Shown piece after piece: positions 43,023 to 55,789 of a stretch of 64,000 nt of DNA. Each line of letters opens with the position of its first letter. Positions within the stretch are counted from its first letter, which is position 1. The notes below the pieces were generated by a model that searched no databases, was not told the origin of the DNA, and was given only the letters and a program-made list of their open reading frames with translations. A program made the position numbers and the translations under genes. The DNA lies in assembly GCA_005656395.1 (NCBI GenBank), contig SRSI01000044.1, positions 1,922,001 to 1,986,000 of the forward strand, read 5' to 3'. This DNA comes from Strongyloides papillosus (Eukaryota; Nematoda; Chromadorea; Rhabditida; Strongyloididae).

Positions 43023-44630
43023 ATGACTAATGATAATGAAAGTCAACAACCTGTAGAAGGACAGGAAGGTGAAAAGAAATTGTCAAAAAAAGAACTTAAC
43101 AAATTGGCTCGTGCAGCAAAAAAAGCTGAAGCCAAGTCTAAAAATGCTGGTAATCAAAATCAGGATGGAGGAGATGAAAATAAAGATGTAGTAGTTGATG
43201 TTTCTGAAGGTTTATATGGAAATTATGGTTTAATACAATCTGGAGATAAGAGGGACATCACTTTTACTGATGTAAAAAATATTAATTCATCCCTTGATAA
43301 ACAACAAGTATGGATACGTGGACGCCTTCATAATTCACGTGTAAAAGGAAAGACTGCCTTCCTTGTTATCCGCCAACGAATCCATTCAATTCAAGCTTTA
43401 ATGTTTGTAGGTGAAAAAATTTCAAAACATATGGTTAAGTTTGTTGATTCAGTACCAAAAGAATCAATTGTTGATATATTTGGAGAAATCTCAACTGTAA
43501 CACAAGAAATTCAATCCTGTACCCAGAAGGATGTTGAAATAAATATTAAACAATTCTTTGTTGTATCTTCAGCTGAGCCAAGATTACCCCTACAAATTGA
43601 GGATGCATCAAGAAGACAGGATGAAAGTAATGAGTTGTCAACTGTCAATTTAGATACAAGACTTGATAATAGAGTTATTGATCTTAGAACAGGAACAAAT
43701 CAAGCTATTTTTAAAATCCAAGCTGGTATTGTTAATTCATTTAGAAATATTTTGACAGAGAAAGGATTTACCGAAATTCAGGTACCAAAAATAATTCCTG
43801 CAGCAAGTGAGGGTGGTGCTAATGTTTTTACTGTTTCATATTTTAAAGGATCTGCTTTCCTTGCTCAATCTCCACAATTGTACAAACAAATGGCTATTGC
43901 TGCTGATTTTGATAAAGTCTTTACAATTGGACCCGTTTTTAGAGCTGAAGATTCTAATACTCATAGACATATGACAGAATTTATTGGTCTTGATTTAGAG
44001 ATGGCATTTAAGTTTGATTATCATGAAGTTTTGGAGGTTATTGGGCAAACGATGATAAAAATTTTCAAAGATCTTCAGACTAATTTCGCTACTGAAATCG
44101 AGACAGTAAATAAGCAATATCCTGCCACACCATTTAAATTTTCTGATAAGCCACTTATTTTAACATTTGCTGAGGGAGTTTCTATGCTTCGTGGAGCTGG
44201 AGTAGAGACTGGAGATGAGGAAGATCTTTCAACACCAAATGAGAAACTTCTTGGTCGTCTTGTTAAAGAGAAATATGATACAGATTTTTATATTCTTGAC
44301 AAATTCCCTCTTTCTATTCGTCCATTCTACACAATGCCTTCAGCAAATGATGGATCAATTTCTAATAGTTATGATATGTTTATGAGAGGAGAAGAGATTT
44401 TATCTGGAGCTCAAAGAATTCATGATCCAGTACTTTTAACAGAAAGAGCAAAACACCATGGTGTTGATATAACAAAAATTCAAGCATATATTGACGCTTT
44501 CAAATATGGCTGCCCACCTCATGCCGGTGGTGGTATTGGCTTGGAACGTGTTGCTATGCTATTCTTAGGTCTTCATAACATTAGACTCGCTTCAATGTTC
44601 CCAAGAGATCCTAAAAGAGTTTCACCATAA
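43023..44630 (+). CDS. dars-1: Aspartyl-tRNA synthetase, cytosolic
   Basis: Single uninterrupted frame of 535 residues. It charges tRNA-Asp with aspartate in the cytosol. Residues 1-60 are a Lys/Ala/Glu-rich extension typical of eukaryotic cytosolic enzymes, which helps tRNA binding. About 90-190 is the OB-fold anticodon-binding domain ([23 protein letters not shown]). About 215-535 is the class II catalytic core, with motif 2 [15 protein letters not shown] near 306-320 and motif 3 [14 protein letters not shown] near 500-515. [13 protein letters not shown] and [12 protein letters not shown] segments are also conserved (here [10 protein letters not shown]). The length equals that of animal orthologues. 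No intron, unlike most neighbours. Confidence 0.97.
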   Translation: MTNDNESQQPVEGQEGEKKLSKKELNKLARAAKKAEAKSKNAGNQNQDGGDENKDVVVDVSEGLYGNYGLIQSGDKRDITFTDVKNINSSLDKQQVWIRGRLHNSRVKGKTAFLVIRQRIHSIQALMFVGEKISKHMVKFVDSVPKESIVDIFGEISTVTQEIQSCTQKDVEINIKQFFVVSSAEPRLPLQIEDASRRQDESNELSTVNLDTRLDNRVIDLRTGTNQAIFKIQAGIVNSFRNILTEKGFTEIQVPKIIPAASEGGANVFTVSYFKGSAFLAQSPQLYKQMAIAADFDKVFTIGPVFRAEDSNTHRHMTEFIGLDLEMAFKFDYHEVLEVIGQTMIKIFKDLQTNFATEIETVNKQYPATPFKFSDKPLILTFAEGVSMLRGAGVETGDEEDLSTPNEKLLGRLVKEKYDTDFYILDKFPLSIRPFYTMPSANDGSISNSYDMFMRGEEILSGAQRIHDPVLLTERAKHHGVDITKIQAYIDAFKYGCPPHAGGGIGLERVAMLFLGLHNIRLASMFPRDPKRVSP

Positions 44631-46144
44631 AGTTGTTTTAAATATCCTTTTATTATATATTTAAATTATAATAAATTTTGTATATAATATTTTAATGTTA
44701 TTTAAAAGATATTGTTATAATTTGATAAATTTAATTTTTCAACTTTCGAATAAAAATAATGAATGATAAATTTCTGTATTAATTACATTAAAGTTAATGT
44801 ATATTTCTTCGTGTTTTATACAATTCTACTATAATTTTAATATTAATCATATTGATAAAGTACAAAGTTTATTTTTATATGAAATAAAGAAAGTACAGCT
44901 AAAATTTTTATGTAAACTAAGATAAAGTTTGGTGAAAATGAGATATTTCAATTATATTATTATTTTGAAACAGAATGCTTTAGATGGTATAAGTAACATA
45001 AGTTACTAAGGTAGAAATTTGTTAATATGTAAGCTTTTCTTAATTATTTTCATTTTGTAATATTTTATATAAAATGTCAAAACAAATTTAAATTAATATA
45101 ATTTCGTATTAATTTGAAGAAAGGTTTGTATTTCTTTAATTATAATAAAAAAATATATTAATATAAAAAAATAATTATACCTATTTAAATAATTCCTATT
45201 TTATAATCTTAACAACAGTATTTTAATTTTACTTTATTATAATAACCTAAGGTAATATTAATGTATTATCAATTTCTAGATAACTTTTTACCTAACATTT
45301 AATATTCATTTTCCTTTAGTTAAGAGTTTATTTTATGATATGATAAAGTTATTAGATTCAATTTAATAACATAATATTCAAAAAATTTAGTTGACGTAGA
45401 TGGATGATAATGTAATCATACAAAACTGCTATCATTCCGTATAGTAATATAATGTTATAATTAGAAATACCTTAGTATCTTCAAAATCATTATAACAAAT
45501 AAAATTTTTCTATTTTATCTAAACCGACAAATTTCTTATTATTTTTTTTTGGAAGTTAAAAGTGATAAGTAATACATATAGTTTTTGAAGTTTTTTATAT
45601 CATAACATACAAAACTTTTTTTGAGTAATCTTTTTTTTAAGAATAGTAATAATTTAAACTCTTCCGCATGTACGATACACTTTTGTCTCTTTTTACTTAT
45701 ATGAATACACATAGTTTGTAACAAGAAATATTATATTTGACGCATTTAATCCCTTAATATTTACTTTCCAGAAATACTGATAATAATATACTTACAATAA
45801 TATAGAATTTTATAACACTCTTTTTTGTCAAAACTTTTTTTATACTTCTTATCAAATGGCAGGAAATCTAAAATGTCATAGAATTTCATATTAATAAGCT
45901 TAGACATATATTAGTAGAAAATTTGTAACACAACGACAAATGTTAGGGCAATTTTTTTATTGTTGTAATTTTTTTATTTACAACCTTAATTTTAAATTAT
46001 CCTCAATACACGTTGTATGTGTTTTTGGTTATACATTTCTAAATTATCATTCTTTTTGAAAGTTATTTATGCTAATTAATCACCATTTTGTATTGCTTTT
46101 TTTAAATTAATCTATCATAAAAATTCTCCTATTTTAGATCAACA
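44631..46144. other. Intergenic region, no gene supported
   Basis: 1.5 kb of AT-rich sequence. A minus-strand 61-codon frame at 45539-45724 is Lys/Ile/Leu-rich with no motif. Confidence 0.5.
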
Positions 46145-46446
46145 ATGGCAATCGATTTAAAACAGGAATTCCAATTATTCGATCTTTTGGGACCAGTAGT
46201 TTGTGCTGGAATTTTTGCACTTTTCCTATTTTATTCTCCTTCTTTATCCTTAACTATTGTTGTGTATTGAAAGATGATGATATTACTAAATTTGAAGAGG
46301 TAACTTTATAAATTTATTTGCATTATAATATATAATTTTAGTGGGGATACAAGCATAATCTTGGATCAAAACTTGGACCACATACAAAAGTTTATATTGA
46401 TAATTGTGTAAAGAACAAGCGTGTAGGATTGATTAATTCTGATTAA
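46145..46446 (+). pseudogene. Small single-pass membrane protein gene with a one-base frame break
   Basis: The ATG at 46145 follows an acceptor-like ATTTTAG (ends 46138). The frame gives MAIDLKQEFQLFDLLGPVVC and a hydrophobic stretch, then hits TGA at 46268. Another frame takes over within that stretch (ILFSFFILNYCCVLKDDD), runs to a GT donor at 46300, and continues after a 42-nt intron at 46342 with WGYKHNLGSKLGPHTKVYID to a stop at 46444-46446. Skipping two bases or adding one around 46220-46230 would restore about 86 codons. It could be a pseudogene, a sequence error or a frameshifting gene. The product would be one membrane segment plus a basic soluble tail. The family is not recognised. 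It precedes no other plus-strand gene. Confidence 0.45.
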
Positions 46447-46690
46447 CACTTTTTATATGTTCTTTTTTTATAAAAAATTTTTGTCTTATTTTATAATAAT
46501 CAATTATAAAACTATATCAAAATATTTTTATTATTTTCTCATAGTAATAATGTTAATCTTATCATTTTATTTTACTTTTTATGAAACTATAATTTACTAG
46601 ACATAAAAAAAAATTTAATCAAGCAAAAAAGATAAGATAAAGTATAAAAATAAATTTATTTTTATTGTCAAATAATTGTAAAATCTAGTA

Positions 46691-48136
46691 CTACATTTGT
46701 AATTTTTTGATCTCTTTACATAAAATAGCAAAGTTTGGTCTATTATTAATGTTAACATCCCAACATTTAAATAGAACATTTTTAATAATATTTCTAGGTA
46801 TAGATGTTTGAAACATTCCTAATTTTTTCAAATAATTTTTTTTTATACAACCTTTACTAGAAAAAGTAAAGTTTTTACTACCACTTAAACTAGAAGTACT
46901 TTTTCGATTTTCTTTACTCATATCAAAGATAGGATTCATACCATTGTTAAATATTGACCATACAACATTTCCAAAAATATAAGAAAGCGATAAAAAATTA
47001 AATGTTCCATTTCTTTCAAAACATTCTGGTGGTAACCAAATTACTGCCTCTTCATACTCATACAATTCTTTAGGACTACTCATTATCAGTTCTTCTTTTG
47101 AACTACCGATTAATGATATTTTTATTGTATAATTATATGTTATATAAAGATAGTAAATATTAAAATGATAAAGAATAAAATCATGATCTTCTAAATAACG
47201 CAATCCTTCCGAGATTTGATAACAAAAATTTATTAGTTGTCCTTCATTTCTATTTCCGGTTCTAAGATAAGGTACTAATGATCCATAAACAACTTCCTCT
47301 AATACAATCATACATTCACCATCATCACAACATAAACCCCATAATTTTTCAATATGAATGTTTCCAAAATTTCTTAATAGATTTGCTTCATTTATCAATT
47401 TCTTTTGTAATTCTCTGTCATACGCTTCTATTGATAGAACAGATACAGGAATTTTTCTACGACTGTCCAAACAAAGAACTTTTCTTTCAAATATGCCAAG
47501 TCTGAAGTATCGTCTTCTCTCATCAATTGATAGTAAAAATGGTTGTGCTTGTTTAATACCTCTTCCACTGATAATTTGTTTTTTTTCAATAAACCATGGT
47601 TTTGATATCGTATTAAGATTATTTTCAGCTATAAATGTATGAATATCAATATCTGGTAATTTCTCAAGTACAAAAGTATTTCTCTTAAATATAATATTAG
47701 CTTTTAATATGATATCATTTGTACCAAGTGCTGTTAAGATATAATGAGAAAAAGTATAATAACTTCTTCTAGTATTAAAAAATTTTATACGTGATAATAA
47801 TGATGTTGATGGTGGAGTATTATATGTTGTTTGTGGTGGATTTGTTAAAAAACAATCTCCACAATTGATTAGAAGCTGCACCTGTACATCATCATCTTCC
47901 AATAATGAACCAAAATAAAATGGCAATGAATGTATAGAGTATAGTAATTCTCGCTCATAAGTATTTACATTCTTAGGCATCCATACTAATCCATAAATAT
48001 GTTCTAATGGTGATAATGATAACGTTCTTGGCCATACTTGATTATTTTCATTATCATCATCCCTATTCTTATGATTAATATGCAATAAATTACAAACAAA
48101 ATTTGTTAAACTTTCCATTATTGTAAAATATATCAT
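46691..48136 (-). CDS. FER-type SH2-pseudokinase
   Basis: Intronless frame of 481 residues; a second start at 48118 gives 475. The N-terminal part (about 70-170) resembles an SH2 domain: FYFGSLLEDDDVQVQLL followed by GDCFLTN where active SH2 domains have GxFLVR, so the phosphotyrosine-binding Arg is lost. Residues about 205-478 resemble a tyrosine kinase (layout SH2 then kinase, as in FER and the large nematode family). The Gly-rich loop is absent, VAVK reads VSVLS, the HRD segment reads YHFNIYYLYI, and DFG is ISLIG. The C-lobe is recognisable (VIWLPPECFERNGTFNFLS, LFKCWDVNINNRPNF). It cannot bind ATP or transfer phosphate by known mechanisms, and may act as a scaffold. It lies 312 bp downstream of zen-4 on the same strand. 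Confidence 0.8.
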   Translation of the reverse strand: MIYFTIMESLTNFVCNLLHINHKNRDDDNENNQVWPRTLSLSPLEHIYGLVWMPKNVNTYERELLYSIHSLPFYFGSLLEDDDVQVQLLINCGDCFLTNPPQTTYNTPPSTSLLSRIKFFNTRRSYYTFSHYILTALGTNDIILKANIIFKRNTFVLEKLPDIDIHTFIAENNLNTISKPWFIEKKQIISGRGIKQAQPFLLSIDERRRYFRLGIFERKVLCLDSRRKIPVSVLSIEAYDRELQKKLINEANLLRNFGNIHIEKLWGLCCDDGECMIVLEEVVYGSLVPYLRTGNRNEGQLINFCYQISEGLRYLEDHDFILYHFNIYYLYITYNYTIKISLIGSSKEELIMSSPKELYEYEEAVIWLPPECFERNGTFNFLSLSYIFGNVVWSIFNNGMNPIFDMSKENRKSTSSLSGSKNFTFSSKGCIKKNYLKKLGMFQTSIPRNIIKNVLFKCWDVNINNRPNFAILCKEIKKLQM

Positions 48137-48448
48137 ACATAAAAGTTAAAATAACAAAAATTCTTCGAATGATAATAATAAAAAAATGGGTAACCATTTT
48201 ATAAAAGTACATAAAAAGAAAAGAATCAAACAAATATAATTACAAAACAGAACAATTAAAAGATAATCCATGTTTTTAAAAATACTACAAGTATTAAAAT
48301 AATAACTTTCTATATAAACAATTTTTATATATAAAATTTCTCATCATCCATCAAACACACTTTATTTTACAAAAACTATATACAAATACAATACATTTTA
48401 TAAAAAAATTAAAATATTAGTTGAGTAAAATATACATAAAAATAATAT

Positions 48449-50728
48449 TTAAACTACACTTGGAGATGAATGTTGGAGATTTTCAATATCAGTGAATTCA
48501 ACATAACGACCACCTCCACTTGTTGGAATACATTCTCCTTTGACAATATTTGTAGAAATATTTCCTTTATTGTCGACTTCTTGATGCGTCAAGATATAAG
48601 CATCTGATCTTTTCAAATCACGTGGAGATGGTGCAAACGTAGTTTTAACACCAAGTTTTGGGAGTTGTGGTTGGAGAATATTTCCTGTGGGTACTCTGTT
48701 TACTGGTTGGTGGTCTAATATACGACCTGCCGCACTACGTGAACGTCTATGAAATTTAGGATTAACGTATCCATTCCTTCTCCCTTGCTTTGAAGTTGAA
48801 ATAACTTCTGGAGCAAATGTGGTAGTCTTTTGTTGAGCAGGTGTACGAGGAACCTTTTGACCTCCACTACCTGTATCAAATTTAGAAGCCAACGCAGCAA
48901 CAGAAGGTCCAGTTTCACCAGATACAGAGATATCCTCACAAATTTGTCTAACAACTCTGAAATCTCGATTCTTTCTCTCCAAATCTTTCTCAATCATAGC
49001 ATTTTTCTTTCTTAACTCCATTTCAGCTAGGTAACGTTTCTCATCAACCTCTTCATACTCAAAAAGTCTTCTCTTCAAAGCAGCATTCTCTCTATTCATA
49101 TGGAGAACTTGTTTATGGAGAACCTCCAATCGATGATTTAACTCACTATTCTCCTGCTCAAGATTTTGAACTCTAATTTTTGATAAATCTCTTTCACAGA
49201 GAACAGTTTTCAAATCATTACCAAACTGTCTTCTCCTATCAGCAAAAACATCCATAAGTTGAGCTTTCCTGGTCATTCGATTTTTATAGTAAGATAAATT
49301 CTCCTCAATCCGAGATATATTTGTATCATTACTATCGTCTAAACATATTCTTTTAGGTGGTGGTGGGAAAAGATCTAATTTAAGTGGATCCATATTGACA
49401 TTCTTCTCAATGAATCTATACCAGTTGAGAATATCTCGTCTTGGGAATGGAAGAGAATTACCAGATGGGATGTCTGGGACATCCGTCAATTCAATCTTAA
49501 TGTCTTGTGACAGTTCTGCGAAACTGAACACGTTCAAATTCTCACCATAGTTCTCACTTCTAGGATCGACGCATATTATCATACGAATATTACCACCTCC
49601 AAGGAAATATTTCTTAAACAGATGTGTTATTTTGGAATCTCTATAAGGTACCACATTGGGTTGTTTGGGGTTTCTTTGATTGGCACGATATCTCTCAAAG
49701 CATTGACGAAGGCACATAAGACTGTTGTTAATTTTTGAAGCTTCAACAAGTCTCTCACCCATATTTCCAGTTCTGTTTGCTCTTTCAGATCCAGCAAGAT
49801 CAACTAAAACCATTTGACTGATAATAATTTTATTTGGATCAGTATCTGGGTAGTATGAATCATCTTGAAATGGTGCCATGACAATTTTGATTTGAAATAT
49901 TGAATGAGATCTGGAACTTTGACTATTAAGTTTCGTCTCAGCGATTCTTCTTCTTTCTTGAGCCTTCTCATAATGCCACATAACTTCATCTGTAGAGGTA
50001 ACTTCTATTTCGACAAGACCTTCAACGTAAGCGGCATCCCTAGGTCCGGCACGAATTTCTTTTGTTTTATTAAGACGATTTCCAGAAGCAGTGATACTCT
50101 CATCAAATAAATCATAACAATATTCATTGTAGATTTCTACATATGATACAAAGACAGCGCTTGCCATCGACATAGGAACATTCTTTATCGACAATGACTC
50201 AAACTCCCGAACAGGAGATCTTATATCTGGTATTTGGAGCTCACGACGAGCATATGCAGCCTCTGTTTCTGACCTGATTCCAAAACGATTGAGACTGGTT
50301 GGGTAGAAGACACACCTTTCAGTGGGATTCGGCAACGAGTTGAATACCACATCGACAGCCCGCGGGAGGATTCCTGCATTCCTTGGTTCACCTGTGATAG
50401 TATGTGTCTTACCAGACCCGGTGGTACCATAAGTAAATAATAAACCATCAACACCATTAAGAGCCCCTCGAATTAAATCCAGTGATGCACGATTAAAAAC
50501 ATCGCGTTGTCCACATGATTCATCAAAAACTTCAGTGAACTTATACACGGCTTCCGAGGGTGTATTTCCTCTCCTGTCATAGCCACGTGGTTGTACAATT
50601 TTAACGTATTTGTCATCAATTGCTTGCACACACGAATCCTCCTGTGGACATGGCTTTAAACGGCAGAATACCTCCAGAGTATCACTAAAAATGATATCAA
50701 AACAATTTCAATCAAAAATTTACCTCAT
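48449..50728 (-). CDS. zen-4: Kinesin-6, KIF23/MKLP1/ZEN-4 type
   Basis: The gene starts with a 5-nt exon (50728-50724: ATG plus AG), then a 39-nt intron, then exon 2 50684-48449, giving 746 residues. Without the tiny exon the motor would lack its first beta strand (SDTLEVFCRLKP). It is the motor of the centralspindlin complex, which bundles midzone microtubules and is needed for cytokinesis. Motor domain 1-445: P-loop YGTTGSGKTHT, switch I NSQSSRSHS, switch II LVDLAGSE, and the long kinesin-6 insertion after the P-loop. The neck follows, then coiled coil about 485-600 (LEQENSELNHRLEVL), then a basic Ser/Pro tail with probable phosphorylation sites. Length and order fit ZEN-4 orthologues. The pseudokinase follows 312 bp downstream, possibly as an operon. 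Confidence 0.92.
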
Positions 50729-51663
50729 GATTTAGATATGACTATTAGTCGTTAATATCTTAACAATGTATTTTGAAATAAATAAGCTAATATATCCTTA
50801 AAAACAGCTTAAACACTGATTTAATTGAAAAGTGATGACGAAAACTTTGTCTATTGAAATAGATACAAAGGTATTAATAAACTGCAAATATATAGCTATA
50901 AAGAGTATAAAATGCAGGATACAATCAATCTGTTTAAAATAAATCGATAAGAAGCGGTACGAATAAAATATGAATATAGGATACAAGTTATGGATAAAGG
51001 TCATATAACATTGACAAATTCGCGCCTTACTAATTTGGAAAAATGTTTTACATTTGTTTTTGATAAATTCTTATGCATGCTTTCTACTGTTGTTAGAGAT
51101 TGATTAATGTTTGTTTTCTGTCTCTATGTATTAATTTTCTTATTTTCATTGTTTACATAGTATTGGATGGTTCATGATTTGTTATAGTTTCATCATGATG
51201 TTGTTTGTTATATAATTGTGTGATTGACATAAGTCGCTACACAATTTTGTTTCTGAATAGTGATTTTGTAACAGAATCAATTGATCTTGTTTAGGAAGAA
51301 TTATTCTAAATAACAGCATAGGTACATGAAATATTCCCTGTAGTTTTTCAAAAAAATCATTAGTTACCATGACCTTACTAGAAATCTACCTTAAAAATTT
51401 GGTTTTTCCATGTTACCATAATCTTAAAGGATTCATTGGTAATTGATGCCCTAGATTTTGAATATGTAAGAAAGATTTAATACGTACAGGTACATCGATG
51501 GTACTGTCAAAAAATCGAAGATGAAGAGAAACTGAAAGTCCCAATTTTGTTGGAAAAAAAGTAGAAAGATCGTGCTACATTTTGCGTATATAAACAAACT
51601 TTTGACAAACTTGTTATTTATTAATTAAATACTTCTTCTGTTGTATGTACTAATTTTATGGAC
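50729..51663. other. Intergenic region between zen-4 and a divergent secreted-protein gene
   Basis: About 0.9 kb; promoter region for both directions by position. Small frames at 50798-51004 and 51182-51370 show no motif. Confidence 0.5.
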
Positions 51664-52570
51664 ATGAAGATTATTCTCAATTTTGATATTTTACTTCTGT
51701 TGTTCAGTAAGTTCTTCGTTATGATGTTGGAGATTTATGTCTCTACATTTAGTTTTTGATAATGGAGAGGTTGTAAAAAGTGTGGATGACGTTATTATGA
51801 ATAAGAATACTAAAGAAATAAAGGGGACGGTTAAACCAGATGCCGCTAAGTACAATAATATCCGACATAGCAATACAAAGTTTGTTGAATTTGATTCCAA
51901 GAGTGGTGTTTCTTCAAGTACAATGATTCCTGAAGGTCATAGATTTAATACTACAACTCATACTACAAGTAGACCTTTTTTCTCTAGTGTTGGTGATTCA
52001 AGTGTAATTAGCACAGCACTACCTATCGATTTGGAAAACAGTTCAATGGCTCTTGGGTATACTAAATCGAATATGACTAACAAGTCTGGATTCAAAAACA
52101 TAACACAATTTTCAGGAAATAACAATCTAATGGAGGTATTCAGTGGTAAAGAAGTATCAGTTATGCAATTAACAAATGGCAAACAAATTAATATTGCTAA
52201 GAAGGTAAATCAAATAGTATTTGGCAATGGAAATGATAGAAATTCTAAGATAAAAGTTGGTAAATTATCTGAGGAATTACCTACTGGGAAATCAAAATCC
52301 ACTTCAAATTTAGAAGATTTGTTTAAAAAGGAATTGGATGGTTTTATTACAATAATCAATTGCTATAGAGATATTTCATTTTTTGGCCAAAATTCTAGTA
52401 ATTTATCATGTTCACAAGACGTAGATACTTCGAAAAATTCTATCGTTAAAAAAACAAGACTAACTAAACAGAAGAATATTAAACTTTATGGTGGGATAAG
52501 TAGTCTTAAGTTTACATTTACAGATAAAGGAAGGTTTTCCGAGATTATTTATGAAGTTTCAAAAGTTTAG
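51664..52570 (+). CDS. Secreted protein of unknown function
   Basis: Exon 1 (51664-51706) encodes a signal peptide start (MKIILNFDILLLLF). A 46-nt GT-AG intron (51707-51752) leads to exon 2 (51753-52570). The join is in frame and gives 286 residues. An uninterrupted frame also starts at the ATG at 51737, but the spliced form supplies the signal sequence and is preferred. The mature part is Ser/Asn/Thr/Lys-rich with several N-glycosylation sequons (e.g. NMTN, NITQ, NLSC), few cysteines and a Gly-containing end (LYGGISSLKFTFTDKGRF). I do not recognise the family. It is on the same strand as, and about 0.33 kb upstream of, another secreted-protein gene, with a similar Asn/Lys-rich composition. 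Confidence 0.6.
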
Positions 52571-52898
52571 TGTGGATGTGTTTATGATTTTTGTATCTTG
52601 TTGTTAATGATTACTAAATATACATATAAATTAATATTTATGATTCATATATTAAGTAGAATATATTATTATCAATTTTATACAAGATATTACACAATTA
52701 AAAATATATTGTTTTACTTCCAAATTCTAAAAACGCGTTTTTTTTATTAGATAATGCAGTAATTTAAACATTAATTTAAAATAATTTTTATATTATATAT
52801 ATTCAACAGGATAAAAACCGTTTTTCATGTTATATCATATCACTTATATCTATTTTATTCAACTTTATCTTTGATGACATATATTTACTTTGCCGGTG

Positions 52899-55414
52899 AT
52901 GGTTTTTTATTACTTATCAAGTAGATTTTTTTGTATATTAATATATTTTCTTTATTGTATAATCATTTACGTTGAAGCAAAGTTTGAAGTCCATTGTCCA
53001 AATGATAATGTACTTGTTCTCAATAGAATCATTTCTAATAATATACACTTTAATTGTCGGGAAGCTAAATTCTGTGAAACAATGAAATATGTAGGTTTTT
53101 TAATAATTTTATATACCTATTAAAGTCAAAGGATTGTATTTATAATGACGGTAGATTTTCATGTATAGGTGAAAATACCTTCACTTCAAGCATCTATCAA
53201 CGGTCTTCTGATGATCTCATATTACATAAATGTTGTACTTTTTGGCATCAAAACAAAGATATGCAAAATAAACTTAAATCTAATATAAGAAAAATGAATT
53301 GTTTTAACTATGAATTTAATTTTAATAAAAATACTGGATTTTTAGAAATATATATTGATGTACTAAAAAATAATAACTTTGATCCATTAAAATTAGAAAA
53401 GTATTTTACAAATTTTATTGACTTAGATGACACTAAAGAAATTATATTTGTTAAGAAAATTCAACCAAAAAAGTAAGTTTATTGATATTTTTATATTTTA
53501 TATTGCAATTAATTTAGGGAGGGATATTATTTGACACTATGTAAAAATGAGTGTATAGTAGATAGGTACACAAAGAGAAATCAAACATTATCTAATGACT
53601 TTTTGTTCCGATCAAGTAAATCATTATATTACAATCTTAATGTCAAAGATAATAACTTGAAAAAGTTAAAAAATCAAAGATATAAAAATTTTTCAAGTAC
53701 TTTCGATGATCATGTAAAATTAAGAAATGACAAGATTAAGAAGTATAAATTATTAAAAATAATTCCAAAAGAACTAAGGACAAGTGAATGGGATGAAGTT
53801 TCTAAAGATGTTAAAGTTGCAACATTTAAAAATTTGGTTAACGATTTAGAGAAACATTTAAAAGAAACTGAAAATAATACCAAAACTTTCAAAGTAAAAA
53901 ATGTAATTTCTGTTATTAAAATTAATAGTACACAAATTAATTTACCACCTATATCCGATATGGATAAGAATACAAGCAATAATCCAAACAGATTACTTCT
54001 TCTATTCGAACAAGAGTACAAATTACAAAATACAATTAATATATCAAACACTAATAAAACTTTTAATATGGACTTATTTAGAAAAAAGCACAAGATATCT
54101 CAGATAATTAATTTAACAACATCAACGCCACCAAATGAAAATTTTTTTTATTTTCAAACCAGACAAAATGGTTTAAAAATAAAAATACTTCCAGAAAATT
54201 CTAACGAAGCATCTGAAATTACAACATCTACTCTACCAACAACTCAGAAATTTCAACGAAATAATGATGGAACACTAACTGTTGAAAATTTACCATTAAA
54301 TCTATTAATGAAAATTCTTCAAGAAAACAAAAGTAAGGATGTAGTAACTACAACGACACCAGAACCAAAAGGTAAAATTTTAAAGGATGAAGTATTGAAT
54401 CTTCAAAAACAATTATTATTAGTTTTGTTAAAAGAAAAAGAAGAAGGCAAATCAAAAGAAAGCCTTTTGTCTTCGATTTCAAAAGAAACATTGGTTAAAT
54501 TGTTATCAGATACTGGTGAAAAAACTACAACTACCACAACTCCAAAACCAACAACAAAACAACATGTCATTCTTGAAATACCACAAGAAGTTCTACAACT
54601 TTTACTTGATACAAATAAAAATATAAGACAAGAAAGTACAAAAAAAGATAATGATTCAAAGGAGAAAGAAAAAAATGATGAGAAAATTTCTCTTAGTGCT
54701 GTTACACTTTTAAAACTTCTTACGGCTAATTTAAATAACCAAAGTAAGGAAAAGAACAAGAAAGATAATGATAAAGATGACAGCACAGCAAAAAGTATAC
54801 CCATATCAACCACAACTAGTCTTATAAAAGTTTACAAAACTACTAATACAGTTAAATCAGAAAATAAAAAATCTGATGAAGATTCTAATGAAGAATACAG
54901 TGATGAAATTGAAAGCACTACTAAAAAAGTATCTTTAAAGAGAGGTAAATCAAGAGTTACCACAAAAAAGCCCAATTCATATGAATATGAGGAAAATAGT
55001 GAAGAAAAGATAAAAGTAAAGACAACCATACGACCAAGATCGCGAAAATTATCACCAAAAGCACATAATGAAGATAACGATGAATACTACGACAATATTG
55101 AAACTAAAAGAAGTACAAAAAAAACCGGCAGAACAGTTGCAAGTGTAACAATATCTACATCAAGTGAAGAAACAAGCTTAACAACAAAATCTCCACGAAA
55201 ATCCACACGAAAACCAAAACGAAAAAATAAACAGTCAACTGTTTCACATGAAAGAAAAAATAAAAAACGAATGAATAGATTTAAGGGGATACTTGAAAGT
55301 ATTAACGGGAATCAATTTTTCATGAATTTAATACCAAGGCTTAAGGAGACATTTGGTATCGAGCCTCAAGTTCATCCCGTCGAAAGAAAATTTAACAGAA
55401 CACTTGATAATTAG
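52899..55414 (+). CDS. Secreted cysteine-rich protein with a long Thr/Lys-rich, Leu-motif C-terminus
   Basis: Three exons (52899-53090, 53132-53472, 53518-55414; the second could start at 53126) join to 809 residues. A signal peptide (FFCILIYFLYCIIIYVEA) is followed by a domain of about 150 residues with regularly spaced cysteines: VHCPNDN, FNCREAKFCE, CIYNDGRFSCIG, LHKCCTF. Exon 3 starts with two more cysteines (LCKNEC) and then a long hydrophilic region holding several copies of a Leu-rich unit between TTTTP linkers, e.g. ENLPLNLLMKILQEN, SKETLVKLLSDT and PQEVLQLLLDTN. The end is very basic (RKSTRKPKRKNKQ). The pattern resembles extracellular-matrix or cuticle-associated proteins. I do not recognise the family; hedgehog-related nematode proteins also begin with such Cys domains, but I cannot establish that here. 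Confidence 0.65.
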
Positions 55415-55789
55415 TCCAATGAGTTTAATAGATATCGTTATTTGTTTATATTATATTTTATCTTATTATAAAATTTATATTTCCACGTATTCTTCTTGAT
55501 GTTTAGTTGTTATTGATAAATGAGTATAATAATTTAAATATAAATGACAAAACCTTTCGTTGTATACAGTCTCAAAAGTATATGGCTATGATATTTGTAC
55601 TTTAACCTTAATTTATTATTGGAGAAATAAAGTGTCGTAAGTAGATGTATCATCATATATTTTTGTACAATGTCAATGTTTGTATCATTTAAATATTTTT
55701 TTGTCAATTTTATTTCCCGCTTTGTAATTCGCGTAAAAATTTATATATTTTAACATATTTTTATAAACTTATATTCAGATTAAATACAA

